Origin: an uncultured Lachnospiraceae bacterium
GTDB lineage: Bacteria > Bacillota > Clostridia > Lachnospirales > Lachnospiraceae
Direction of reading: 5' to 3'
Assembly (NCBI GenBank): GCA_910579645.1
Contig: CAJTVK010000124.1
Span: forward strand, 1-12,169
DNA length: 12,169 nucleotides
Below are positions 1 through 5,812 of the stretch, in pieces (the stretch's first letter is position 1; every line of letters begins with the position of its first letter). A program made the position numbers and the translations under genes. The notes beneath the pieces were generated by a model. The model searched no databases. It saw only the letters and a program-made list of their open reading frames with translations, and was not told where the DNA came from.

Positions 1-28
1 GGACGCGGAAATGATTGAGGTTGAATGA
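1..28 (+). CDS. feoA: C-terminal end of probable FeoA (partial)
   Basis: Reading from base 2, the frame gives DAEMIEVE followed by TGA at 26-28. FeoA proteins, small SH3-like cytosolic partners of the FeoB ferrous iron transporter, often end in a run of this kind (a sequence like 'xxAxxIxVE'). The position 69 bp upstream of feoB on the same strand is the usual place for feoA. Only eight residues are visible, so the assignment rests mainly on context. It could be the tail of any short upstream gene. Confidence 0.55.
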
Positions 29-29
29 C

Positions 30-50
30 GGGGCTTGTCCCCTTTATTTT
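30..50 (+). terminator. weak terminator-like hairpin between feoA and feoB
   Basis: GGGG (30-33) and CCCC (39-42) enclose a 5-nt loop (CTTGT) and are followed by the T-rich TTTATTTT (43-50). The stem is only four base pairs, so termination would be partial at best. Together with the operator-like repeat just downstream it suggests that feoB may be transcribed or tuned separately from feoA. Confidence 0.35.
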
Positions 51-58
51 CAGACAAA

Positions 59-75
59 TAGTTAGCGAAAACTAA
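59..75. promoter_or_regulatory. putative DtxR-family metal-regulator operator upstream of feoB
   Basis: TTAG (62-65) and CTAA (72-75) form an inverted repeat with a 6-nt spacer, overlapped by a second pair TAGTT (59-63) and AACTA (70-74). Read along this strand, TTAGCGAAAACTAA matches 12 of 14 bases of the reverse complement of the repeat at 3709-3722, upstream of the HMA metal-binding gene (TTAGCAAAATCTAA). TTAG...CTAA arms are typical of iron- or manganese-sensing DtxR-family sites, and DtxR-family remnants lie in this same window. No clear -35/-10 pair could be fixed around it. A TTGTCC at 35-40 with a TAGTTA at 59-64 is possible but weak. Confidence 0.5.
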
Positions 76-97
76 TATAAAGAAGGAGAGGAAAACT

Positions 98-2500
98 ATG
101 AGTATACGAATTGCCCTTGCGGGCAACCCGAACTGCGGGAAAACGACGTTATTCAATGCCCTGACAGGCTCTAACCAGTTTGTCGGAAACTGGCCGGGTG
201 TTACGGTAGAAAAGAAGGAAGGAAAGTTAAAGAAGCACGACGGTGTGACGATCACCGACCTGCCGGGTATTTATTCCCTTTCTCCCTATACGCTGGAGGA
301 AGTGGTGGCGAGGAATTATCTGATCAGCGAGCGCCCTGACACGATTCTGAACCTGATTGACGGTACGAATTTAGAGAGAAACTTATATTTGACAACACAG
401 CTTACCGAGCTTGGCATCCCTGTTGTCGTTGCTGTCAATATGATGGATGTGGTAGAGAAAAATGGCGACCAGATTAACACGGCGGAGCTGTCAAGGCAGT
501 TAGGCTGTAAGGTCGTTGAGATTTCCGCCCTGAAAGGAAACGGGATTATGGAGGCTGCGGAAGCAGCGATCGACTCGGCGAAGAATGGAAAGACCGTTCC
601 CATGCATACTTTTGCAGGAACCGTAGAACATGCCCTTGCCCATATTGAGGAGGCGGCGGTACACGGACTGCCGGAGGAACAGCAGCGTTTTTATGCCATC
701 AAGCTGTTTGAGCGGGATGATAAAGTTTTGGAGCAGCTGAACCTGAGTGAGTCTGTCCTTTCCCATATCGAAACGGACATTAAGGCTGCCGAGGAGGAGA
801 TGGATGATGACGCGGAATCCATCATCACCAATGAGCGGTATATTTATATCGGAAGCATTATTAAGGGATGTCTGAAAAAGAAGTCGGTGGGAAAGATGAC
901 AAATTCGGACAAAATTGACAGGATTGTGACAAACCGTTTTCTTGGGCTTCCGATTTTTGCGGCGATTATGTTTCTCGTGTATTACATCTCTATGGTGACG
1001 GTGGGAGCAAACGCTACGGACTGGGCAAATGACGGATTGTTCGGCGACGGCTGGCATCTGCTTGGCATCGGATCCTCCGCTTATGGAGAGGCTTCTGAGG
1101 AATATGGCGATGCAGCGCTGATCGTGGATGGCTACGATGCTTATGTGGAAGAAAACGAAGCGGCTCCGACAGGCGACTTCCCTTATGAGGTGGCGGACGA
1201 TGAAACATTGGAGGTGACGGTGGAAACGGCATCCCTCGCAGATTATGAGGGTGCGCTTGCGGTGATGGAGCAGTACGGTGACGAGCCTGATCCGGCGGCT
1301 TACGGCGTATGGGTTCCGGGCATTCCGGTTCTTGTAGGAAATGCGTTGGAAGCGGCAGGCGCGGCAGACTGGCTTGCAGGGCTGATCAATGACGGTATTG
1401 TTGCCGGCGTGGGCGCGGTGCTTGGTTTTGTGCCGCAGATGCTTGTTTTGTTCCTGCTTCTCGCTTTCCTGGAGGCGTGCGGCTATATGGCGCGTATCGC
1501 ATTTGTACTGGATCGTATCTTCCGCAAGTTCGGATTGTCTGGCAAGTCCTTTATTCCGATGCTCATTGGTACCGGATGCGGCATTCCGGGCATTATGGCG
1601 TCGAGGACAATTGAAAACGAGCGTGACCGCAGAATGACAATTATGACAACTACCTTTATCCCCTGTGGTGCGAAGGTTCCCTTTATCGCCATGGTGGCGG
1701 GCGCAATCTTCGGCGGCTCTGCATGGGTGGCAACGAGCGCGTACTTTGTAGGCATGGCGGCAATCATTATTTCCGGTATCATGTTAAAGAAAACGAAAAT
1801 GTTTTCCGGCGACCCGGCTCCTTTCGTTATGGAGCTTCCGGCTTATCATATGCCCACGGTGGGCAATGTGCTGCGTTCCATGTGGGAGCGCGGGTGGTCC
1901 TTCATCAAGAAGGCGGGCACGATTATCCTGCTTTCCACTATCGTGATATGGTTTACGACTTATTTTGGATTTACTGCGGAAGGATTCCGGATGCTTGGCG
2001 AGGAGGAGATGGACCAGTCGCTCCTTGCGGCGGTCGGCAATGCGATCGCATGGATCTTCATACCGCTTGGATGGGGCAACTGGCAGGCGGCAGTGGCGTC
2101 CATCACGGGTCTTGTGGCGAAGGAAAATATCGTTGGTACAATGGGTATCCTTTATCCCGGCGGATGGTCTGAGATTGGCGCAAACTTCAGTCAGCTTGCG
2201 GGATACTCCTTCCTGGTGTTCAACCTTCTGTGTGCGCCCTGCTTTGCGGCGATTGGCGCCATCAAGCGGGAGATGAACAATGCGAAATGGACGTGGTTTG
2301 CGATTCTGTACCAGTGTGGATTGGCTTATGCGGTGGCGCTGATGGTTTACCAGATTGGTTCGGCATTTACAGGAAACCTGAATGTCATTGGTCTGCTTGC
2401 GGCCATCGTAATTCTTGGCAGCATGATCTATATGCTGTTCAGACCGTATAAAGAGGCGACAAAACTGACTACAAATATGAAACTGAAAATGGCGAAGTAA
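98..2500 (+). CDS. feoB: FeoB, ferrous iron transport GTPase/permease
   Basis: Inner-membrane Fe(II) importer. The N-terminal cytosolic G domain shows G1 GNPNCGKT (9-16), switch residue T36 in GVTVEKKEG, G3 DLPG (54-57), G4 NMMD (114-117) and G5 SAL (143-145). A helical spacer follows up to about residue 275, then the membrane part. Both Gate-type motifs are present: GTGCGIPGIMASRTIENERD (491-510), and LCAPC (711-715) followed by FAAIGAI. The start at 98 has a strong AGAAGGAGAGG ribosome binding site at 81-91. The protein is 800 aa, longer than the usual 650-770, because the loop after the first membrane helix (about 303-407) carries an acidic insertion with 25 Asp/Glu and no Lys/Arg. It follows probable feoA and precedes the Cys-rich partner; the upstream inverted repeat suggests metal-responsive control. 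The frame is intact and the identification is secure. Confidence 0.98.
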   Translation: MSIRIALAGNPNCGKTTLFNALTGSNQFVGNWPGVTVEKKEGKLKKHDGVTITDLPGIYSLSPYTLEEVVARNYLISERPDTILNLIDGTNLERNLYLTTQLTELGIPVVVAVNMMDVVEKNGDQINTAELSRQLGCKVVEISALKGNGIMEAAEAAIDSAKNGKTVPMHTFAGTVEHALAHIEEAAVHGLPEEQQRFYAIKLFERDDKVLEQLNLSESVLSHIETDIKAAEEEMDDDAESIITNERYIYIGSIIKGCLKKKSVGKMTNSDKIDRIVTNRFLGLPIFAAIMFLVYYISMVTVGANATDWANDGLFGDGWHLLGIGSSAYGEASEEYGDAALIVDGYDAYVEENEAAPTGDFPYEVADDETLEVTVETASLADYEGALAVMEQYGDEPDPAAYGVWVPGIPVLVGNALEAAGAADWLAGLINDGIVAGVGAVLGFVPQMLVLFLLLAFLEACGYMARIAFVLDRIFRKFGLSGKSFIPMLIGTGCGIPGIMASRTIENERDRRMTIMTTTFIPCGAKVPFIAMVAGAIFGGSAWVATSAYFVGMAAIIISGIMLKKTKMFSGDPAPFVMELPAYHMPTVGNVLRSMWERGWSFIKKAGTIILLSTIVIWFTTYFGFTAEGFRMLGEEEMDQSLLAAVGNAIAWIFIPLGWGNWQAAVASITGLVAKENIVGTMGILYPGGWSEIGANFSQLAGYSFLVFNLLCAPCFAAIGAIKREMNNAKWTWFAILYQCGLAYAVALMVYQIGSAFTGNLNVIGLLAAIVILGSMIYMLFRPYKEATKLTTNMKLKMAK

Positions 2501-2522
2501 CGGCGCGCAAAGCGTTTTTAAT

Positions 2523-2548
2523 GGCGTCCCGCTATAATACGGGGCGTC
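2523..2548 (+). other. stem-loop between feoB and its Cys-rich partner
   Basis: GGCGTCCCG (2523-2531) pairs with CGGGGCGTC (2540-2548) through nine base pairs, two of them G-U, around an 8-nt loop. No clean T-run follows, so it is more likely an mRNA processing, stability or partial attenuation element than a full terminator. Confidence 0.45.
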
Positions 2549-2593
2549 AGGTTTCGTCTTTAGATTTGTAACAGGGAAACAGGAGGAATTTCA

Positions 2594-2785
2594 ATGCTGA
2601 CATGGCTTATGGAAAATATGGCGACAATCATCATCAGTGCGGTTTTAGTTCTTGTGGTGGCGGCAATTATTGTCAGTATGGTACGCAGTAAGAGGAAAGG
2701 AAAATCATCCTGTGGCTGCGGGTGCGCGGGCTGCGCCATGAATGGCGCCTGCCATCCGGCAAAGCCGGAAACTATGGGAAAATAA
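2594..2785 (+). CDS. FeoB-associated Cys-rich membrane protein
   Basis: A 63-aa protein with one N-terminal transmembrane helix (about residues 9-30), a basic stop-transfer stretch RSKRKGK (31-37), and a cytosolic Cys cluster at C40, C42, C44, C47 and C53. This matches the FeoB-associated Cys-rich membrane protein family found directly after feoB in many Firmicutes. It probably binds metal or assists the FeoB pore on the cytoplasmic side; that function is inferred, not proven for the family. AGGAGG at 2581-2586 gives a well-spaced start. It lies 93 bp after feoB, in the same operon, with a stem-loop between. Confidence 0.92.
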   Translation: MLTWLMENMATIIISAVLVLVVAAIIVSMVRSKRKGKSSCGCGCAGCAMNGACHPAKPETMGK

Positions 2786-2815
2786 GAACTTAAAGATAGA
2801 GGAAGGTTATAAATT

Positions 2816-2896
2816 ATGAAGAAACACCGATTTTGGGCATGGGCGATGATTGCCTGCCTTTTTATGACGTTATATACCGGTTATAAACACCAGTAA
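2816..2896 (+). CDS. 26-residue single-helix membrane peptide
   Basis: ATG at 2816 is preceded by AGAGGAAGG (2798-2806) at good spacing. The peptide begins MKKHRFWAWAMIACLFMT and ends YTGYKHQ before TAA: positively charged ends (KKHR and YKH) flank one hydrophobic segment of about 16 residues. It sits 30 bp after the Cys-rich FeoB partner and just before a P-type ATPase remnant, so it was probably co-transcribed with iron or metal transport genes. A real small protein is favoured by the ribosome binding site, the amphiphilic layout and the position. The alternative is the 5' end of a longer decayed gene. I assign no function. Confidence 0.5.
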   Translation: MKKHRFWAWAMIACLFMTLYTGYKHQ

Positions 2897-2929
2897 TAGC
2901 ACGAGAAGAGCTTCGGGCAAAGGATTTCT

Positions 2930-3224
2930 GCATGAAGACAGCGGCGGCGGATGTGGGCATTGCGGTCAGCGACGGGGCGGAAATCGCAAGGGAGATTGCA
3001 GACATTATAATCGGTTCGGATGACCTGTACGGGCTTGTGACGTTAAAAAGCTGGGCAATGCGCTGGTCGGGAGGATACACAGGAATTACAGGGTGATTGT
3101 CGGTTTTAATGCGGTTCTGATCTTGCTTGGCGTGGGCGGCGTGTTACAGCCCGCATCTTCGGCGTTACTGCATAATACTTCAACCCTGGCAATCAGCCTG
3201 AAAAGTATGCGGGATTTATTGTAA
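2930..3224 (+). pseudogene. C-terminal remnant of a heavy-metal (P1B) P-type ATPase
   Basis: The frame reads ADVGIAVSDGAEIAREIADI at about 2947-3006, the stretch just after the GDGxNDxPAL hinge in P1B ATPases. It continues IIGSDDLYGLVTLK, then loses frame at the A5 tract 3045-3049. One extra A restores KLGNALVGRIHRNYRVIV, the last membrane helices, and the typical ending LLHNTSTLAISLKSMRDLL with TAA at 3222-3224. Upstream the hinge is scrambled (GFLHEDS- then AADVG in another frame) and everything before it, including the phosphorylation DKTGT motif, is missing. The full family is about 600-800 aa, so this is a non-functional tail. It probably once exported or handled a transition metal beside feoB and the HMA protein. 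Confidence 0.85.
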
Positions 3225-3227
3225 CAG

Positions 3228-3444
3228 TTAGCCACGTCCTAAAATGGACGGGATGCATTTTTTCATTGCTTCATAGCTTTCCGGGGTGATGTCATGCTCT
3301 ATTTTGCAGGCATCGCCCGCCGCGATCACGGGGGCAGCGCCGAGATGGACAGCCAGTCCGTCAGCAGGGTGTGGCGTTCATAGACGCTTTTTGCGGTTTT
3401 TCACGGCGACGCTCACGCTCGGCTTTGTGTCAGATATAACTCAT
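3228..3444 (-). pseudogene. Decayed DtxR/MntR-family metal-dependent regulator (reverse strand)
   Basis: Read on the minus strand there are three collinear DtxR-like blocks in shifted frames. A recognition-helix stretch TKPSVSVAVKN lies at about 3397-3430. KSVYERHTLLTDWL (to about 3352) follows, then after one missing base HLGAAPVIAAGDACKIEH and DITPESYEAMKK, ending ILGRG and TAA at 3228-3230. The C-x-x-E-H in DACKIEH corresponds to Cys102, Glu105 and His106 of DtxR, and the RH in YERH to the site around His79. A start ATG at 3444 (minus strand) has AAAGGAG upstream, but MSYI runs into a stop one base out of frame. The first helix-turn-helix half is deleted. It is convergent with the ATPase remnant, and a matching operator lies about 260 bp away. 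Confidence 0.8.
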
Positions 3445-3489
3445 GGTATCACTGTACTCCTTTCCGGAACGGAATCCCGCCCGTGAGCT

Positions 3490-3590
3490 ATAGTAAACGA
3501 CATAACAAATTTCTGCTTCCGCCTCTTGCAGAATCCATATACGGTAGCTTCTGCAAGGCCGAAAACGAAATTTCTAATGTCGTTAATTAT
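3490..3590. repeat. 101-bp imperfect palindrome (possible miniature inverted-repeat element)
   Basis: The left arm 3490-3533 and right arm 3549-3590 are imperfect reverse complements around a 15-nt loop. Perfect blocks are CTTGCAGAA (3525-3533) with TTCTGCAAG (3549-3557), AACGACAT (3496-3503) with ATGTCGTT (3577-3584), and AAATTTC-like sequence between. The outermost 14 bases match at 12 positions. No gene is evident here; an open frame from GTG 3483 merely reads through it. Candidates are a MITE-like insertion, a structured 5' leader or a recombination site. There is no T-run for a terminator and no attC-type GTTRRRY end. Confidence 0.6.
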
Positions 3591-3667
3591 CATCCTAACA
3601 CTTTAGGGAAGGCGGAGCAAGGTCTGACGGTAAAAAGGAAGTTATCAAATTCTATTATATTTTATCA

Positions 3668-3696
3668 GCGGCCACTGACAGGTGTGCCGCATTTTT
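3668..3696 (+). terminator. Rho-independent terminator upstream of the HMA gene
   Basis: GCGGC (3668-3672) pairs with GCCGC (3686-3690), and CAC (3673-3675) with GTG (3682-3684), leaving one bulged T and a 6-nt loop. ATTTTT (3691-3696) follows. It would isolate the HMA gene from upstream transcription, so the HMA promoter must lie at or after about 3690. A read-through or attenuation role is also possible. Confidence 0.65.
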
Positions 3697-3725
3697 GAAA
3701 AGTAGGGGTTAGATTTTGCTAACCT
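3695..3725 (+). promoter_or_regulatory. Probable promoter with DtxR-type operator for the HMA gene
   Basis: GGTTAG (3707-3712) and CTAACC (3719-3724) are a perfect 6-bp inverted repeat with a 6-nt spacer. Its reverse complement core TTAGCAAAATCTAA matches the repeat before feoB at 12 of 14 positions. TTGAAA at 3695-3700 could be the -35 box, with TAACCT (3720-3725, 19-nt spacing) or a nearby hexamer as a weak -10, so a bound repressor would cover the promoter. The operator is clear; the promoter boxes are tentative. Confidence 0.6.
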
Positions 3726-3748
3726 AAAAGGAAAGAGAGGGATTGTTT

Positions 3749-4006
3749 ATGGTTAAGATAACAGTAGGTATTGACGGTATGGCGTGCGGTATGTGTGAGG
3801 CGCATATCAATGAGGCGGTGCGGAATGCTTTTCCGGTAAAAAAAGTGACCAGCTCGCACACGAAAAAAGAAACCGTCATTCTGACAGATCGGGAGATACC
3901 TGAACCGGAGCTTCGGAAGGTCATAGCGGAGGTGGGATATGATGTGACGGGCGTAAGCTGGGCGCCATATGAGAAAAAGGGGTTGTTTTTGAGACGTCAG
4001 GCATAA
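3749..4006 (+). CDS. Small heavy-metal-associated (HMA) domain protein
   Basis: An 85-aa cytosolic protein of the HMA metallochaperone type. GMACGMCEAH (10-19) is the metal loop, with Cys13 and Cys16 as CxxC ligands following the usual GM. A ferredoxin-like order of strands and helices follows, closing with EVGYDVTGVS (61-70) where HMA domains have their last strand. The tail WAPYEKKGLFLRRQA goes slightly beyond a bare HMA domain. ATG 3749 is chosen over an in-frame TTG at 3743 because GAAAGAGAGG (3731-3740) is spaced correctly for it. It likely delivered a soft metal (copper family or similar) to the P-type ATPase whose remnant lies upstream. The shared operator with feoB instead hints at iron-responsive expression. 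The frame is intact although its neighbours have decayed. Confidence 0.88.
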   Translation: MVKITVGIDGMACGMCEAHINEAVRNAFPVKKVTSSHTKKETVILTDREIPEPELRKVIAEVGYDVTGVSWAPYEKKGLFLRRQA

Positions 4007-4057
4007 ACGGGAAGTTTGCGCAGTTACTGACTGGCTGGTTCACAAGACGGAGGGAAT

Positions 4058-4358
4058 ATGAAAGACAATAAAGATTTTTTGGGACAGGTGGGCGAAGCGG
4101 TATGATTTTATGATGTCAAAGGATGGCAGGACCTATGCGCAGATTGTGGCCTGTATGAAAAGAAAAACAAAATCACACAGTTCCCGCATCCATTTCTCGG
4201 TGCAGGATGCGACATGCCTTCCGTATGCGGAGGAAACGTTTGACGCGGCGAGTAGTATATCCGGCAGGATGAGAATCCGGTTCATGGAGCTTTCCGGGTT
4301 TAAAGTGTATCATAAATGGACGCCGCAGGAATATTTGGATTTTCTTAAGGAAAACGGC
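4058..4358 (+). pseudogene. Decayed class I SAM-dependent methyltransferase
   Basis: ATG 4058 has GGAGGG (4049-4054) upstream and reads MKDNKD, then fails at a T6 tract (4075-4080). Removing one T restores FWDRWAKRYDFMMSKDG and TYAQIVACMKRK, a typical methyltransferase N-terminus. The glycine-rich SAM motif I is deleted. A later block HFSVQDATCLPYAEETFDA is the motif II-III region, another deletion follows, and the C-terminal block ELSGFKVYHKWTPQEYLDFL with KENG ends near 4358. About 90-100 of an expected 200 or more residues remain. The stop at 4374-4376 lies inside the next remnant in another frame. Substrate unknown. Confidence 0.78.
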
Positions 4359-4452
4359 GTCGTCAGATGCCTGTAAGATGGAGCATGCGGTCAGCAATGA
4401 AAGCTATCAGGCGCTGAAGGCGCTTGTGGCGGAAGGAAGCGGAGGAACATAA
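4348..4452 (+). pseudogene. C-terminal fragment of a second DtxR-family regulator
   Basis: In the frame of 4348 the sequence reads RKTASSDACKMEHAVSNESY then QALKALVAEGSGGT and TAA (4450-4452). The DACKMEH block aligns with DACKIEH of the minus-strand remnant at 3228-3444 and with the Cys102-x-x-Glu105-His106 metal site of DtxR; the following (D/A)-(I/V)-(T/S)-x-ES-Y-x-A-(M/L)-K also matches. The HTH and most of the dimerisation domain are absent, and the fragment abuts the methyltransferase remnant in a different frame. That is consistent with a deletion joining two once-separate genes. Confidence 0.7.
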
Positions 4453-4454
4453 GA

Positions 4455-4596
4455 ATGAAAATGTTACAGAGTCCACGCTGCCCGGAAAGGCAGTCTGTAA
4501 AAATCCAAAGAGGAAATTGCAAAAATCGGCAGAAAAATCGGAGAAGCGTTTGCCGCCGAAAAAGCAGGGATTGTAACCTTGCCGCCTTCGTGCTGA
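4455..4596 (+). pseudogene. Fragment of an unrecognised gene (possibly acetyltransferase-like)
   Basis: ATG 4455 has a convincing GGAGGA ribosome binding site at 4441-4446, so a gene once started here. The frame soon turns into non-protein-like sequence. A neighbouring frame between stops at 4498 and 4594 reads KSKEEIAKIGRKIGEAFAAE, which resembles the first helix of GNAT-type acetyltransferases (xxIGEAFxxE). No acetyl-CoA motif is present and the similarity is from memory of the fold, so the family is a weak guess. Confidence 0.35.
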
Positions 4597-4598
4597 AT

Positions 4599-4838
4599 AT
4601 GCCAGAGCGTCCCGATGTAGAACGGCTGACAGCGTATTATGCCGGCTCCATGATGACTCCTGCCATGAAGTGGTTCTGCCGTAAGAGCGGAAAATCCAAG
4701 TTCACCCAAAAAGGATATTTCCTCAATGAAAGCCACCGAACGGTTAAGGGCTGCGGACAGGCCCCCTATTCGTGGAACATGGAGTTTCTTCCCTATCCGT
4801 ACAGCAGCGGCTATGAAGCACGCTTTTCCACCTGCGGC
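4599..4838 (+). pseudogene. Remnant resembling the ATC-hydrolase-like family
   Basis: The frame from ATG 4599 reads MPERPDVERLTAYY and SMMTPAMKWFCRKSGKSKFT, shifts to MKATERLRAAD (from 4726), then shifts back to YSWNMEFLPYPYSSGYEARF followed by STCG at 4838. The blocks MKWFCRK, WNMEF-YP and GYEARFSTCG remind me of proteins annotated as L-2-amino-thiazoline-4-carboxylic acid hydrolase-like in gut Firmicutes. Two compensating frameshifts and an abrupt end at a membrane-protein remnant show it is not functional. The family call is tentative, as no catalytic residue can be pinned; the pseudogene status is firmer. Confidence 0.45.
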
Positions 4839-4840
4839 TA

Positions 4841-5225
4841 TTTGGTATTTTGGTATTCGGAATGCTGTTTACCAGTCCCCTGACCTTTATCAGCGATTAT
4901 CCTCCCGAAATCCAGGAAGAATATTACCGCATTGCTTGTAGTACTATTTCTGTTCGCATGGATGGCGCATAAAGCCGGAGCGGAAACGTTCGTCCAGGGG
5001 CTGCTTGCCGCTTACGGATATATGGTCGTTCTTGCTGTTTTTGACACCTGTTTCCTGGACTGGATTCTTTTTGCGAATATCAAGAGAATCCGCCTTCCCG
5101 GGACAGAACATATGGAGAAGGAATACCACCAGAAATGGTTCCATGTAAAAGTAATGCTGCCGCTGCTCCCGGTGTTTGCTGTGGGCGGTGTGGCAATTGC
5201 TTTTTTGATGACATGGATTTGGTAA
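4841..5225 (+). pseudogene. Decayed four-helix membrane protein (copy A)
   Basis: The first block FGILVFGMLFTSPLTF, then ISDYPPEIQEEYYR, ends near 4930 and changes frame. The second block runs from about 4931 to TAA at 5223-5225: ALLVVLFLFAWMAHKAG, then AVFDTCFLDWILF, PGTEHMEKEYHQKWFHVK and a final helix ending MTWIW. Three to four hydrophobic helices surround a FDxCxxDW motif. The C-terminal half aligns with copy B at 5316-5802 (FD..C.DW.L, then P-x-TE, then EY/GY...F). A region expected after DYPPEIQEEYYR seems deleted. A C-terminal protein starting at TTG 4932 is conceivable but has no ribosome binding site. Function unknown. Confidence 0.65.
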
Positions 5226-5251
5226 ACGAATTTATAGTGTATACTGTACAT

Positions 5252-5280
5252 CCCGCAGCTTTAGCGGGTATTGGTTTGCT
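5252..5280 (+). terminator. Weak hairpin with T-rich tail
   Basis: CCCGC (5252-5256) pairs perfectly with GCGGG (5264-5268) around a 7-nt loop, followed by the only moderately T-rich TATTGGTTTGCTTTT. It sits 26 bp after the stop of membrane-protein copy A, where a terminator would be expected. Confidence 0.35.
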
Positions 5281-5315
5281 TTTGCAATAAATCACAGCTT
5301 ACATAAAGAAGAGGT

Positions 5316-5802
5316 ATGAAAAAATAGCGGAAAGATTTGCCGATTACGGTATCACTGGATTGGCGGTGTCTTTGTTTGGAGCAGAAGGGATTCCGGATTC
5401 TCCAAATCAATGCCCCTTGAAATGTTTGAACCGGCGGTATTGGAGCATAAAGAGCCTTTCCGTGGCGCAAGGGTCATCGGGTGGATACTGCTCATAATTG
5501 CTGTATTGACGCTTCCGGCAGCGTTTCTGTACGGTGCGTGGGACGGTATCCGGCACGATTTTACCTTTTGGCAGTTTGCGGCCAGGTTCTGGACTATGCT
5601 ATACCTGCTGAAAGCTTTTGATATGATTTGCTTTGACTGGTTTTTGCTTACGAAGTCCCATTTCTATCAGCATTTTTATCCCGAAACGGAGGGGTGTCAA
5701 GGGTATCGTAAATTTGGATTCAACCTTAAGGAGCAGATCATTCGTCTTATTGTGTACCCATTTGTCGCATTTACAATAGCATGGGTATGCACATTGCTTT
5801 GA
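5316..5802 (+). pseudogene. Frameshifted membrane protein (copy B)
   Basis: ATG 5316 follows AAGAAGAGG, but the frame stops at once (MKK*) at an A6 tract (5319-5324). With one more A it reads MKKIAERFADYGITGLAVSL and FGAEGIPD. A second frameshift near 5400 leads into an open 130-aa frame from 5410: MPLEMFEPAVLEHKEPF, helices at about residues 22-42 and 57-80 containing FDMICFDWFLL, PETEGCQGYRKFGFN, and a last helix ending WVCTLL. The 5410 start itself has no usable ribosome binding site, so the intact part is probably an untranslated or weakly translated C-terminus. It aligns with copy A around the FD..C.DW motif. If the frameshifts are read errors the gene would be about 160 aa and intact. 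Function unknown. Confidence 0.65.
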
Positions 5803-5812
5803 GGAAGAGATT

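Noticed and set aside
500..1057. 185-aa reverse-strand open frame inside feoB
   Set aside because: The plus strand encodes intact FeoB with all motifs; the antisense frame has no start signals or recognisable domain.
3228..3242. TTAG...CTAA repeat resembling the DtxR-type sites
   Set aside because: The spacer is seven, not six, bases, the TTA is the stop codon of the reverse-strand regulator remnant, and no gene start lies nearby.
3490..3590. Integron attC site or CRISPR-related repeat
   Set aside because: The ends do not fit RYYYAAC/GTTRRRY, no integrase or second copy is visible, and no spaced direct repeats occur anywhere in the window.
3593..3606. CCTAA-cact-TTAGG palindrome
   Set aside because: The arms are inverted relative to DtxR-type sites and the position is upstream of the terminator, away from any start.
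3483..3698. 71-aa open frame from GTG 3483
   Set aside because: It is a read-through of the palindrome and the terminator, has no ribosome binding site and no protein-like features.
3743..4006. TTG 3743 as start of the HMA protein
   Set aside because: ATG 3749 is better spaced from GAAAGAGAGG, and the extra two residues add nothing to the family fold.
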